64,000 nt of DNA from Drosophila miranda. Taxonomy: Eukaryota > Arthropoda > Insecta > Diptera > Drosophilidae. Position 1 is the stretch's first letter, and each line of letters begins with the position of its first letter. This document shows, piece by piece, positions 11,138 to 23,225 of the stretch. The translations under genes and the position numbers were made by a program. The stretch lies in assembly GCF_003369915.1 (NCBI RefSeq), contig NW_022881614.1, forward strand, positions 21,492,336 through 21,556,335, read 5' to 3'. The notes below the pieces were generated by a model, which was not told where the DNA came from, did no database searches, and saw only the letters and a program-made list of their open reading frames with translations.

Positions 11138-11986
11138 CAGTATCAATCGCGCGAGGATCCCACGAAGCAATAAACCATCTCGGCGATCCTTCTCTGAAAA
11201 CTTAACGAAAACGAAAAGAAAAGACACTTACGGCAGTGGGCCAGAGGCCTCGCCGTCAATCCTCAGACTAAATAAGTGAATATTTTGTAAATTTGTAGTT
11301 GATGCAAATTGTGATACGCAGAAGGCAGTAGATTTTTATTATACAAAAACAGTATGAGTACGTATATTCTAAAGGATTGTGCCCGAGCAATGTTTCTTTA
11401 AGCTCAAGACCTTTACACATCGTAACCCCTGTGTACTCATCGCATGCAATGATGAAAGACCCAAACTAAAGGAATACTACTTTCAAGTTTAAACCACTGT
11501 GTTGACTAAATATTCCTCAATATTAGCTTGTATATTTGTTGTAACTAGTTGGCGCGTCCGCTAATATCTGTATTGTATTTTAGTGGTATGCCATCGCTCG
11601 CGATGTCAGACCCAGACCTCATCCATAGCGCAGTCTTCCCTCGCCCACGTAGTGTGTAAGAACCCAATAATTCGAACCGAACCAGATCGTGTTAGCCCAA
11701 ATTTTGATATTGATAGGCGAATATGTAAGCGAAATTGCGCTGTAATTTATACACGTACGATTAAACGATTTTTTCTACCTATATTTAACCGAAGCAAGCG
11801 ATTTTCTATTGCCGTTCCCCCCGCCTGACCTCCATCAGGTCGTTAGGCTTGCGTGCCAGGAGCGACTGGAAGAGCGACTAGCTAACGAAAGTTTTTGGAT
11901 GGGGGCAAACGGAGCCAGGACACATGGTTGGGGTTGATTAGAAAAGGGACACCGCACGCACCCCAGGACACGAAAGAAGAGCACAG
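11138..11986. other. olf186-F 3' flank and MORN-gene upstream region, unit B
   Basis: Holds the olf186-F 3'UTR with AATAAA at about 11,169, AT-rich spacer DNA, and the presumed promoter and 5'UTR of the MORN gene. I see no further coding region. The left part, up to about 11,507, is what remains in unit A; the part up to about 11,450 remains in unit E. Confidence 0.6.
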
Positions 11987-12657
11987 ATGACAAACCCAAA
12001 GCGGGGCTGGGGCTCAGTTGTCTGCAACATGTCGTGCCATGCTGGTGGCGGCAATGGTGTTCGAAGCCTGCGCTATCCTGCCGGAGGACATGGCCGCTAT
12101 CAGGGCAAGTGGCTGAGGAACCAACACCACGGCTATGGAGTGAAATCGAGCCGTCGTGGATTGGTGTACGAGGGCCAGTGGCAGCGGGGCCAACGTCATG
12201 GCTACGGATCCATGCGGCGGGAGTCCCCTGATGGCCAGGTGCATCGCCTCTATGTGGGTCATTGGCGCCATGACAAGCGCAGCGGGGAGGGAAAACAGTA
12301 CTACGACGATGGATCCGTCTACTTTGGTCAGTGGCAGATGAACAAGCGGCAAGGACGCGGCATACATTGGTATGCGGACAGACGCGTCTATGTGGGGGAA
12401 TGGCTCCAGGATGCCATGCACGGACGGGGCGTCCTCTTCTCGGGTGAGTCCTCTAACAAAATGAAAGTTCAGTAGAATCCTCGTCGATCCATATGTTTCG
12501 TCTGTGTTCAGCAAACGGAAAGCGCTATGTGGGAGAGTTCCAGGAGGGCTGCAAGTCGGGCGCTGGCTTCTTCGACCACGGACAGAATCGGATTCAGTTT
12601 GGTCGGTGGGTCCAGGACATCTGCAAGAGTTCGCTGATACGCGTGCTCAAGCAATAA
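11987..12657 (+). CDS. MORN-repeat protein, unit B (exons 11987-12443 and 12512-12657)
   Basis: Two exons joined across a 68-bp intron (donor G|GTGAGT, acceptor TTCAG|C, phase 1) give about 200 residues. MORN repeats start at residues 38 (YQGKW), 61 (YEGQW), 89 (YVGHW), 112 (YFGQW) and 135 (YVGEW), with a sixth (YVGEF) in exon 2. Each has the usual GYG/GEG/GRG turn. MORN proteins act as scaffolds, often in cilia, sperm flagella or at membranes. The size and the lack of other domains resemble radial-spoke head 1-type proteins, but I do not assign a name. It converges on thr, with 137 bp between the two stop codons. This copy looks intact. Confidence 0.8.
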
Positions 12658-12794
12658 GAACATTTTAGACATTCTCTGGAAGGTCGATCTCCTTGCCATA
12701 ACGTTTATAAATACACAATCAAATGGAATAAGGACAAGCTACAAACAAATATTAACTATAAACTATTATAAGCCTATGCAAGTGTCAGTTCTGA

Positions 12795-15700
12795 TCAGTT
12801 CCTTTGCCGCCGCCTAAGGCTGACTGTCTCCTGCTGGGGTGCAGGCTCCGGTACCTTCCGACGTGGTCGTCCCCGCGTGGTCGCTGGCGTTTCCTCGAGT
12901 TGCCTGTTGCGGGCACGAGTGCTCCTTGCATCACTAGTCGGATACCGCTTCACTGAGGCTGCCGATGAGGTGGAAGGCGTCTCTTCCATGGTATCGTCCA
13001 ATTCGATGATCTCTGGTACTTTTAGTTGGCTACCAATTCTAGCGGAGCGTGTCTTTGTGGCCTTGGCTGGCACAGATTGGGATCGTTTCAGTTGAGAGGG
13101 AGCCGGAGTCGAAGCTGAAACCGAAGCAGCATCGTCATCGCTTATCTCGATCGTCTGGCAGGCATTCAGATCCACATGATCCGATGGTGGCGTGTTCTCA
13201 TTGCCGCTCTTGCTGCTACTGCTGCTGCTGTTGCTGCAGCCGATGGGTGGTCGCAATTCCAGCTCCGTGTATATCTTGAACCTGGGCGTCTTTCTGGCAG
13301 ATGATTTTGCCTTGGTAGTCCCCTCAACAACACCTTTCCTGCGTTTATCCTCTGGCGAAGTGTTAAAAGCGAGGGCTCGCCTAATGGTCTTCGCCCTCGC
13401 TTTGCCAACGAGATGCAGCTCCAACCGGGCCGTCTTTATCTGGACCATGAGGTTGAAGCTATAGTTGATGTCCGCCGTTTGGGGCACTGATTTGAGAGCT
13501 GCCTCCGCATAGCTGAGAGCCTCCTTGTTCTTCTTTCTGAAGCGAAGATAGTTGATGTGGTAGAGTTCGTGCACGATGAGCATGGAGCCCAGTGTGGCGG
13601 TGCGTACGGGATCCTCCTGCAGCCAATTGCCTGCCCCTACGTAGAAGTCGTCCAGCTGATCGGTCTCCCTTTTCAAGAAGTTTAAGCGGGCATGGAGACA
13701 TCCCACGATAAAGTAGAAACATTGCAGCTGCATGCTGTCCCGTAGATGGGGCGGCATCCCTTGCTTGCTCACATAGCGCTGCAGCTGATGGCTGGTGGGA
13801 ATTGGCTCGTGCATGGGCAGAGACTTGAGTGTGGCCACGTCCAGCTGGTTCTGCTTCTTTATCGGCTCCACGAGCTGCATGAGCAGCATGTTGCTGGTCA
13901 GCTCGCTCATGGCATTCGCCTTGTGATCTTCCTTGGCGGCTATTGCGGGGATGTATTTGGCCGATGTCTGCTCCACCAGCGTTCGACTAAGCGGCTTGAT
14001 GGCGAGCAAATGGTCCAGGAGGCGCAGCTTGGACTGCGCCTGGTCCAGGTACTCATTCTGCAGGTTCATCCAGAGCCACGAGATGAGCACCTCAATGGTC
14101 CGCAGGGCCATACCCGACTGCAGCACCAGGTTAAGCGTGGTGCCGTAAAAGGCGAACGGCGCGGTCAGCCGATTGGCCGCATACTCGGTGCTCTCCCTCA
14201 CGAGGTCAGCCAGCAGCAGCTGCAGGGCTCCCAGGTCCACGCTGGACACTGTGCAGTAGTTGCGCACGCTGTCGACCAGCGTGTCTAGTGTCGCAGGGCA
14301 CGGCCTCCTAGGCAGGCTGCTGCACCGCGTCTTCCGCCTGTAGTCCAATCGAAAACGAACTGTCTGGATTGTGATCTGCACAATGTCGCTCTTGCCAACT
14401 CGCTCATCGAACTGGGCGGGCAGCTCCTCGGCCTGCAGCAACAGCAGCTGGGCGTGGCACAGACAGTCCTGCCGCGCGTAGTAGCTGGCCATGTGGCAGA
14501 GGCAGAGCATCACTATAGTATGTTGGCGCTTAAAGAACCATCCGTTTTGGAGCTGAGGCCACAGATCGTCGAGCAGCTCCTGCGCTCGATCCACCTCCTC
14601 GGAGAGTTGGAGCTGCTGGTTAGAATTCAGGTGGTCTTGTCCCAGGAAGTGGGTCAGGGCTCGCAGGTAGGTGAATCTCTCGTCCAGCATTTGCCCAATC
14701 CTGAGTATCAGCAGCCAGGCTTCATCGGCCTGCGCCATGTAGCCCATGGTGGACAGAGCCATGGCTGCAGCAACTGCATCGTCGATCAGGGCTTCCCAGT
14801 CGATTGGTGTATCGTCGCAGCCGAGCGGCTCTTGGTCTGCACGTTCGAAGAAGGCCGCGAAGCCAGCGATGGCCGATGTAGCCAACTCCACCAGGCGATG
14901 CTCCCGCTTAATGTTGAGCTCCAGCAAGTTGTTCTTGACGATTAACTCCTCCAGGCTGTTCTCGGCCGTCTCCTTGATCGAGAACTTGGTCTTCTGTGCC
15001 TCCAAAGCCTCCAGCAGCACACTGATACTGGTATGGCCAATGGCCAGCTGTTGCATGCGGCTGAGCGGTTGCTTGAGGGCCGTGCTTTGCAGCTGGGAGC
15101 GCAGTTCCTCGCACTGACGCACCACCTCGCTGTCGGTGCGCATCTTGCGTGCCAGGAGAACCAGGTGGTAGTCATTGTGACGGCAGCGTAGTAGCGACTG
15201 CAGCAGGGGTACGGGCCGCGCACTCTGGAAGTGCAGCACGGCCAACAGATCCACATCGTATAGCTGTTTCTTTTGGGCGGGGGTTAGGGGGTTGGGCATA
15301 GGACTGGACTCGTGCCACTCGTAGACGCACTTCTCCGTATTATTGGCATTGTGGTAGTGGACGAAGAGCTGTGAACGCAACCGCGAGGGATTCGTTTGGG
15401 CCGCAAGGTAGTGGACTGCAGACGGTTGGCCATGTCGGAGCTCTTGCAGTGGACACTGGCTTTGTAGATTCGCAGGAGCACACTAAGCATTTTCTGGCTG
15501 GTGATGAGCGGTCGTAGATGTTGCAAGGGCTCCAAGAAGGCCAGCACAAGGGACATTTGTTCGGGACACGCTACCTTTTCGGCCACGAGTGCCAGTAGAC
15601 GCACCAGCTTGTCTAGCTCCATGGCGGAGGGCCCCAGGCACTTCATGCTCTTGGCCACGTCCAAGGTGTAGCCAAGAATGCCCAAGAGCGGCTTATAGGG

Positions 15701-17130
15701 TGCCTGAAGAGAAAGCTCATTAGGTAAAAGGTTTTCCAGCTGTGGCAGACGTACCTTGTCCGACTTCTGTTCGGTCGTCGGCTGCCAGTTAACGTAAGCT
15801 TCCAGGGCGCACATCCCGAAGGAGAGAAGGCAATGCCTGCGAATGCTTTTACAGGCCTCGTTGGAGCAGCTGGTCCCCAGCGGACTCCTCACTACGTTCA
15901 CCGTCAGCCCAAGGCAGCCATGCAGCAGTTGAAAGTGGGCGGTGTATACCTCGGGACTGTCGTCGCCCTCGAGCTGCTGCCAAAAAATGTCTAAGGGAGG
16001 CTTGTTGCTGCTCTGATGAAGCAGCATCTGCAGGCGCTGGAAGAACACCAGCAGGTCCATGAACCACTGCTCTTTGGCGTGCGTCGCGCCCTTGTGCTCG
16101 AAGAAGTAGACGAACTTCTTGCACAGATCGATGTAAGTCCGCTTGAAGTCCGCCGTAGCCTCGCGCACGTACAACAGCTTGACATAGTAGTAGAGGAGCT
16201 GGATGGAGTAGTTCTGCGGAGAGACGTCCTTGTACAGGTCGCGACAAATGCGCAGCAACTTCAGTGCCAGTTGTTGTTCGAGCGGCGCTTCTATGGAAAA
16301 CATGTCGATCTGCATCAGTGCCAGAACCAGGCCCAGATACTCCGTGAATTGAGTAGTCAGCTCAGAGCTGGGTGTGGCCCAGCTGCAGCTCAGGAGCTTG
16401 AGAAGCGGGTCGTACATTTTCGTCGTGCTCTCGGGCGGAAGGGCGCTCAGGTACATCAGAAAGGCTTTGCCTCGCTTGCTGAACAGGGCATCATTCAGCT
16501 GGACCAGGAGAGCCGCATTCTTTGCCACTTTACGCTGGCGCATGGTGTCAAAGAGGACACCCATTGCCTCCAAGGCGTAATATAGTTGATCTGTGGCGGC
16601 GATGGGCAACGTCTCCTTCTGCATTTGCAAGTGAATGCCATTGAAGTGCGTCAGATGGATGTCCAAATAAAACTTGTAGTCAGCCTCCCCTTGCAGGCGG
16701 CAGGGCTGCGATCGGACTAGGCCGTACATTTTCTGGCATTCCGTCAGGGATTTCTGCGAAGCACCCGTACAATTAGGATACCAGCCAGCAAGCATTTGGT
16801 TCTTCAACTTACCTCCTGACAAAGCTCACGATGTATGTACCGCAGGCTCGTTAGATGAGCTTCCCACAGGCTCGGCTTCTCCTCGTAGGGCTCCACGTGT
16901 GGTACCACGGTGGCCGCAATGTCGCAGTAGAGATCGTCATGCTGGTGCAGATTGTCCTTCAAGGCGACACACAGCTGGCGCAACACGCTCAACTCATATC
17001 TTAGCGGAAAGGAGGCGTCGTTTATCCCGATGCCCTTGCTGAATTCCTTGAATTTCAGCTTAATTGTCGTGGCCGCAGCCTCAACATCGGATCGAGTGCC
17101 TTTCAACTGTTTCACTATATCGGCAGACAT
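12795..17130 (-). pseudogene. thr: thr (three rows, separase regulatory subunit), unit B, frameshifted
   Basis: Thr is the large helical regulatory subunit that, with the protease Sse and the securin Pimples, forms the split Drosophila separase that cuts cohesin at anaphase. Exon 1 is 17130-16813 (106 codons, MSADIVKQ to ELCQE) with donor GTAAGT. A 59-bp intron (16812-16754) and one long exon to 12795 follow, about 1,425 codons in all. The C-terminal tail is disordered, with a serine run, acidic patches (EISDDD, IELDDT) and an AT-hook-like RGRPRR. A one-base loss at about 15,410 (GGTAG for GGTAGG) shifts the frame about 550 codons in. Three further one-base losses near 14,287-14,300 cancel out and alter only a few residues. 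The LINE sits directly upstream of the ATG. Homology by recognition is strong; whether the frameshift is real is uncertain. Confidence 0.85.
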
Positions 17131-17134
17131 TATT
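17118..17134. repeat. LINE target-site duplication, left copy, unit B (pair 23440-23456)
   Basis: Same TATCGGCAGACATTATT pair flanking the LINE as in the other units. The left copy is the functional thr start region; the right copy lies beyond the LINE 5' end. Confidence 0.9.
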
Positions 17135-17335
17135 ATTATTATTTTTTTTTTTTTTTTAAATCATCTCAAGGATGATCGGAATTTTGATCGTAGCACTGTA
17201 GCCACATTGATCAGATACTGGTGATGTAGTTTGGCGAGTTTGACAGGTCGGTATATAAAAAAAAAGAGGAAAATTACTTAACTGTTTTAGAAAATAAACT
17301 GAAATTACTTTATAACATGATGAAGAAAAAAGGGG

Positions 17336-20300
17336 TCAAAAGTTTAAGTCAGCAGTTTTGATGAAGATTGCCAGCTCTCTGAGATGTAGCGGCTCTTTTT
17401 TTATTAATATTCTGAGCCCGGCAAATCTTTGGCAATCGAAGATCAGGTGTTCGGCATATTCAGTTACATTGCACGTTTCGCAGATATTTGAGTCAATTGC
17501 TTTGATTCTGTGTAGGAAGACTTTGTCGTATGTGTGTTCCGTCATAAGTCTGTTAATGGTCTTGATGCTTTTAGCATTCCATTTAAGAGAAAAATGCCAG
17601 GGTTTACTGGGTATGTCTGGAAATATGTCTATGAGGCTGGATCCCTTCGTCCTACACTTCGTCCTGTAGTCCTCATTCCATTTGTATACTAAAAAGTTCC
17701 TAATTTCTCTTTGAGCCTCCTTGTAGCTGTATTTTATATTTATTGTAAACCCCTCACTTGTAGCAGCCTTTGCTGCTATGTCAGTCTTTTCGTTGATGGC
17801 CACACCCTTGTGACCAGGGACCCATAGAATGTCAAGTTTCTGAATGTCTGATTGGTTAATTATGTTGTGAATATCATTCACTAGGTACGAGTCTGTATTC
17901 TTATTTTTAATTAAATTAATAGCTCCTAATCCATCACTTAAAATCAAAGCCTTTTTGTAATTATATTTAAGACATAGTTCGCAGGCCTTTTTAAGGCCTA
18001 CGAGTTCGGCACCTACTGAGGATAATCTGTTTTCTATTTTGTACTTGTGGATATTTCCACTAGGCCATTCTACTATTCCTATGCCACATGTACTTTCTGT
18101 AACTGAGGCATCTGTTGATAGAATGTTCCAGTCGTCCTTTCTGTACTTGTTCAGAATCTCATAAAATATAGTTTTTATTTCTTCATTCTTCATTCTTCAT
18201 TCATTTCTTCCTGAAAACAGGCGGCATTACACCAGCGAGGAAAACAATTTCGTGTGTGCTTGTGTCAGGTGGCACCCCAACACACCTTCTGAGTGATTTA
18301 GCTTGCGCTATTTCTATATCTTTACTTGCTCCAGATCCCATGTCTGAAAAACTTGTGATAGCATATTCTTGTTTTGTTCTAATAAAAGCTTTGAAGATGT
18401 TGGTACTTGTTTTAGGTTTTAGACCTGATTTGATAGTAGTCGCAAGCTGGAGGAGTCTGTTGCATTTTTTTGTTTGTTCTTTAACCATTTTTACATGACT
18501 GACATTTGACATGTTTGCGCTAATCAGTCTGCCTAAGAAACGGATATCTTTTCGATTTGGTATAGGCACATTTCTAACAGAAATATTTACCGCTCTGACC
18601 TGTCTTTTTCCTACATTCATTGCTGCAGATTTGCTTGGATTGAAGCTAAAACCGAGATCACCACATAGAAGGTTAAAGTCATTTAGTTTTTTATTAAGGT
18701 TTTCAACCGCTACAGTAAACTCTCTGTTGGGAGAGATTATAACGAAGTCATCTGCAAATTGCATCATATGAGTATTTCTATCACAGATCTGATGTAGTCT
18801 TTTTGTGTATACATTAAAAAGGAGGGGCGACAGACAAGAGCCCTGTGGGATTCCTCCCTGAACTACCTGAACAGCTTCCCCTATTTTCAGTAGGCTCATA
18901 GACATAAAACCATAGCTCGCAAATAACTGTTGACACTTTCGGCGTGTCTGATAAAAACCTCTCATTGACGAACACATTGAGAAAAGGGACTGAAAAGACC
19001 CGATCAAATCTGTTTTTGCTCAACTCGCTCTTCGCTCAAGCAAAGACCGACTTTTTCACTTCTCTTTTGTTCCTGTTTTTCACTGAGCATCTTGTCGCGA
19101 GCGAACGAAAAAAGTGTCTTTTGCGTATGTATGCGTGCTTGTACGTGTGGTGGCTGTGGCAACGATCACTTGCCTTCGTGAATTGTGTCAGACACTGTCC
19201 CAAACCCAAAATGAGCCTGTTCCTGAACAACTTTCCGAAATTTTTACTGATGTGAAGAACTTTGCTATGAACAATGGCCGTTTACCATTAAATGCCGATA
19301 TATTGCAGCTTTTTAACGACATGAAGCTAAGATCACCACACTTGAATTCGCTCGCACAGGTGGTGCTGGCTACACCGGCCACTCAGGTATCGGTCGAAAG
19401 AGCCTTTTCAGCACTTCATTATATTTTGAATGAAAAACGTTGCTCTTTAAGTGCGGAAAATATTAACTCATTGTTAGTGGTTAAGCTAAATTCGTATTAA
19501 TACAAAATATATACATACATATATACATACATCCATATCCATGTCTCTTCAGTTTGCAGAAAATTCGCATATAAGTATAAATATTACAATAACATAACCA
19601 TAAGATGCGAAAAACATGAATAAATAAACATAAACACGAATAAAAAACTAAAAACACTTTACTCAGACACTTTTTGGGTTCTGCTCATCTAAAGACACTT
19701 TTGCTGCGAGCGCTTGACCAAAGTGTCTCTCTAAGCTGTTATTGTGAGACCCGATCGTGTGTCGGGCTCAACCGAAAACCCGAAACACATAACACAAGCG
19801 AAGAGACAAAAAGTGTTCTGCTCAGTGAGAGACCGCTTCTGCGTGGTCTTTTTCGGTTTTGTCAGTGACGAGACCGCAAAGGGAAAAAGTGTTGACCGTC
19901 GTTTGCGAGCTATGCATAAAACTGATGATCCAGTCAATGTATGTTTTAGGAAAACACTCATTTTCCATTAGTCTTTTTAAGAATTTCAGGTTGACACAAT
20001 TGTAGGCATTGTTGAGGTCAACAACCACAAGAGTAACGTGTTCCTTGTTCTTTTTCTTTGCCGCTACCACATTGATGACATCATTTATGCACATCGCTGC
20101 AGACTTGTTTTTTTTGGTATGCATAAGATCTGTAGGGTATATTCTTGTTTTCTTGTATATGCTTTTCCAGCCTGGCTTTCACCATGCCATTTACTGTCTT
20201 GGCTAGAACCGAAATGAGGGATATGGGTCGAAAATGTTTTAAGTCAGTCAGATCCATGTTTTTTTCGGTATTGGTACAATTCTGATAGATCTCCATTCGA

Positions 20301-21636
20301 CTGGGAAATCGCACATAGCCACTCGACGGTTGTAAAAATGTACAAGTTCTGTCTTTATACTAGTGTTGAGAGCACTCAGCATCTCGTATGTGATGTGATC
20401 TATTCCTCCTGCCGTTTTTCTGTTTCTGACTAACACAGCCTCTAACTCTTCCAAGGAAAAGAAAGGATTTTCATTGTTCTTGGTTGAGTACATTTCTTCG
20501 TCTACATCCTTTGCTTCTGAGGTTATTTGTTCGTTAAGGAATTCCAGGTATGGCCCAGCTTTGTCAGGGTCGAAAATTTCTGGGGTGTTCTCTTGACAGT
20601 TTTTTAGATTTCTGAGGAATCTCCAGGCTTCTCTTGAGTTCGATTTTACATTTAACTCTGTTAACTTCCTGGCATAGCTAGTTCTTTTGGCAATTTTAAC
20701 AGATTTTTTCCATTTAACCTTGAGGTTAACAGCAGAACAATAATTTTGAAAGGAGGGTTCTGAAGCTGCCTTCTTCTGCGACTCTGCAAACTCCCTGAAT
20801 AGTTTGGCTAAATTCTCGTCCCACCATAATTTTGGACATTTGTTTTTGATTTCATAAGTAGCTGCTTTTATTTCCTGTTGGATGTTCTTCGCTAAATTAT
20901 CCATATCTTTGTCGGCCTCAAACTGGCTTAGCTTTTTCAGTAGCCTGTTTTTGGCAAGGAAAGTTTTGAGTTTGTGTTGATATCCTGCTGTTTCAAAGGT
21001 TATTGGGTGATGGTGGCTGCCTCCTAGGTAAAACTTTTCGCATTTCCAATTCTCTATATGAATACCCTTTGTAAAAGTTAAATCGAGTACAGACCCTGAT
21101 GTTGAGTCGATGTGTCTTCTGAATGTGAGACTGTGGTCATTTGCTAGACTGTAGCCAGCATTTGACATAGCTTGCATGAGAAAAGTTCCCTTTTCACTGT
21201 TGGTTCTGTCTCCAGAAAAGGTATGTCTTGCGTTAAAATCTCCTGCAATTATGACTTTTCCGAATGCATCTAAATATTCAAGGAAATTGTTAATCGCTTG
21301 CTTGAAGGATGCAAGAGACAACAAAGGTTCAAAATATACTGAGGTGATAAGAAATTTATCTTTGTTGTTGATGGTTCTTGCTATAATTATATCTTGCTCT
21401 GTCTCATATATCAGTCTTTTAACTCTTAATTCTTTTTTGTAGGCAATCGCCACTCCTCCATAACCGTCCTCTCTATGTTTTTCTAACATATTGAAGTTGG
21501 CTAGTTTCCTAAAACGGAGATCGTGAGAGAAAACTTCAGCCAGAATGGCAAAGTCGAAGTTTTCATTGTTTAAGTAGAATACTAGGTCGTTTTTATTGGC
21601 TTTAATAGATTGAATGTTATGTTGTAAAAATTTCAT
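17336..21636 (-). pseudogene. LINE ORF2 (endonuclease, RT, RNase H), unit B, broken
   Basis: The apurinic-type endonuclease is at 21636-20600 (AGDFNARHT, LDLTFTKG, SHHHPI). A linker and RT follow, with HFRPISLI near 20,260, VVVDLNNAYN near 20,010, PQGSCLSPLLFN near 18,830 and FADDF near 18,750. RNase H is at 18193-17336 (STDASV, AELVGLKKA, LSDGLGA, VPGHKG). The frame shifts once in a run of seven T on the + strand near 20,262 and back in a run of eight near 20,110. The hAT element then cuts the RT, and a 7-bp microsatellite (CATTCTT)n shifts the frame before RNase H. All these defects except microsatellite length are common to every unit, so the element was dead before amplification. Confidence 0.88.
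18935..19889 (+). mobile_element. hAT transposon fragment inside LINE, unit B
   Basis: Flanked by direct repeats TGTTGAC at 18928-18934 and 19890-19896 (hAT elements usually make 8 bp). The + frame up to 19500 encodes the hAT dimerisation domain (QVSVERAFSALHYI). Many copies of AAAGTGTC or its complement GACACTTT lie on both sides of this frame, like the subterminal transposase-binding motifs of hAT elements. The N-terminal BED finger and catalytic core are missing, so it is non-autonomous. Confidence 0.8.
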
Positions 21637-21638
21637 AT

Positions 21639-23225
21639 TTATTTAGATGTTTTAAAAAGGTTCGTTTCTCTCTGTTTGTTCATTTTTCTGTCTGCATTAT
21701 GTTCCATATTGTAATCATTTGTACTGGTCACTTTTTTTGATGGATGTGACACATCATTTGAGTCGACTAAACGAGACAACATGTCAACCATCTGTTGAAT
21801 GGTAAATTTGTTTTCTTTTAGTTCTTTGTTTTCAAAAAATGGTACGTGATTACTAGAATCGCTGGTATATGATTCTAAGTGATAGTGGGGTTTTTGTGCA
21901 GGAACCAAAGGTTTCTGCACTAACCTGCTCGCATAACTGTGTTTTTTTAAAACTTCATTTGCTTTAACGTTTTTGTTTTGAACATTTTCCTCATTTATAT
22001 CTAGTTTTGGATAGTTTTTTTCATAATTATCTAACAGCGAAAAATTTTGATGGATTGAGTAAGTGCTAAGCACTTCCTTACGCGCGATTTTTTTGATTGT
22101 CATTATTTTGTTAATGTCCATCTCCTTTTCCCATACTGGGCACATCAGTCTGTCCCTAGCTGAGTGATTTTTCCCATTGCAAAGGATACATTTGAGACCA
22201 TTGCACTCCTCGACTCCGCATTTATAGCACCTCCTAGCTGATTTGCATCTGGTCGAAGTGTGACCAAGTCTGCCACAATTATAACATTGCCTTACTCTGG
22301 GAACATATATGCTTACTTTCATCCCACATATCCCAAAAAGAGATACCTTTTCTGGGATGTCTGAACCCTCAAAACCAATTTTGACTGTTTCTAATGGTAT
22401 GAGCTTGAATGTTTCGTTGTTGTCATCGGTTGTAATTTTCTGCCTTCTTGCTAATCTTTCAATTGACCTAATTTTTATGTTAGAAGTAATATTATCCATA
22501 ATTTCATTCTCAGAAAAACCGAGGGGCACCCCTTTAATTACTCCATAGGATTCCACATAGTCTTTTGGTATAAATACCACTAAATTCATTTTTTTTAACT
22601 CCTCATTTAAAACTAAATCATTTGCTTCGCTGAAAACCTTAAAATAAATCTTGTATAGTGTAGGCGCAAGAGCTACGATTTCTTTAATTCCTTTGATTTT
22701 AAGGTGTCTTATTTTTTCAAAAAAGAATAAGCCATTTTTGGTGTTTTTGTTTTCGAAGATGGTACTGTTCTTAGTCGATACTAGTACAGCCGCATCACCG
22801 ATGTGGCACTCACTATACAACACTGTTTCTCTTTCGATACCTACATTTGATGGGTTTATAATCGGATTAGTATTTTTATTCAGTGTTTTAGTCATTTCAG
22901 TATTTCCAGTAAAACCATTTATGGCATTTGTGTGAGAATTGTGAACGGTCACACCGTCAGAAGCCTCCACCATTTTGTTACTGTCATCGTCTATCAGCAT
23001 TTTGTTATTTATGTCTGTATTGGTGTTGTCGCTTTTTTGTTCCTTGCGCATCTTTTTTGCTGGGTACTTTTCGTTAGTCAAGCTGTCGAATATGTCCTCT
23101 TTCACACCTGAACACAAAGCACTGAAGTTTTTTGCTATTGTTTTTTGGGTTTGAATTTTGCCGCTTTTTGCCACCTGATCAGGGGGTTTCAATTTGGCAG
23201 ACACCGAGTGACCGGCGTCCGCCAT
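21639..23225 (-). CDS. LINE ORF1 (nucleic-acid-binding gag-like protein), unit B
   Basis: 528 codons, the most complete copy in the window. The N-terminus is polar. A central RNA-recognition-like region is followed by three CCHC-type knuckles: CYNCGRLGHTSTRC (C-X2-C-X4-H-X4-C), CYKCGVEECNGLKC and CILCNGKNHSARDRLMC. A lysine-rich tail follows. ORF1 proteins of I-type elements bind element RNA and carry it as particles. The stop TAA is 2 bp from the ORF2 ATG (TAAATATG), an arrangement that suits termination-reinitiation. Confidence 0.88.
   Translation of the reverse strand: MADAGHSVSAKLKPPDQVAKSGKIQTQKTIAKNFSALCSGVKEDIFDSLTNEKYPAKKMRKEQKSDNTNTDINNKMLIDDDSNKMVEASDGVTVHNSHTNAINGFTGNTEMTKTLNKNTNPIINPSNVGIERETVLYSECHIGDAAVLVSTKNSTIFENKNTKNGLFFFEKIRHLKIKGIKEIVALAPTLYKIYFKVFSEANDLVLNEELKKMNLVVFIPKDYVESYGVIKGVPLGFSENEIMDNITSNIKIRSIERLARRQKITTDDNNETFKLIPLETVKIGFEGSDIPEKVSLFGICGMKVSIYVPRVRQCYNCGRLGHTSTRCKSARRCYKCGVEECNGLKCILCNGKNHSARDRLMCPVWEKEMDINKIMTIKKIARKEVLSTYSIHQNFSLLDNYEKNYPKLDINEENVQNKNVKANEVLKKHSYASRLVQKPLVPAQKPHYHLESYTSDSSNHVPFFENKELKENKFTIQQMVDMLSRLVDSNDVSHPSKKVTSTNDYNMEHNADRKMNKQRETNLFKTSK

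Noticed and set aside
11583..11828. 81-codon + strand frame upstream of the MORN gene (copies at 26243 and 41283)
   Set aside because: It changes frame between units through small indels (for example the 19-bp deletion in D) and has no recognisable domain; it probably lies in the spacer or 5'UTR.
12014..12514. 166-codon - strand frame opposite the MORN gene
   Set aside because: It is the antisense shadow of a codon-constrained MORN exon, and the repeats of Y-x-G-x-W are only on the + strand.
13746..14288. 180-codon + strand frame inside thr, and similar ones at 14454 and 16016
   Set aside because: These lie opposite thr exon 2, which gives a coherent protein across units. The + frames show composition bias only and no recognisable domain.
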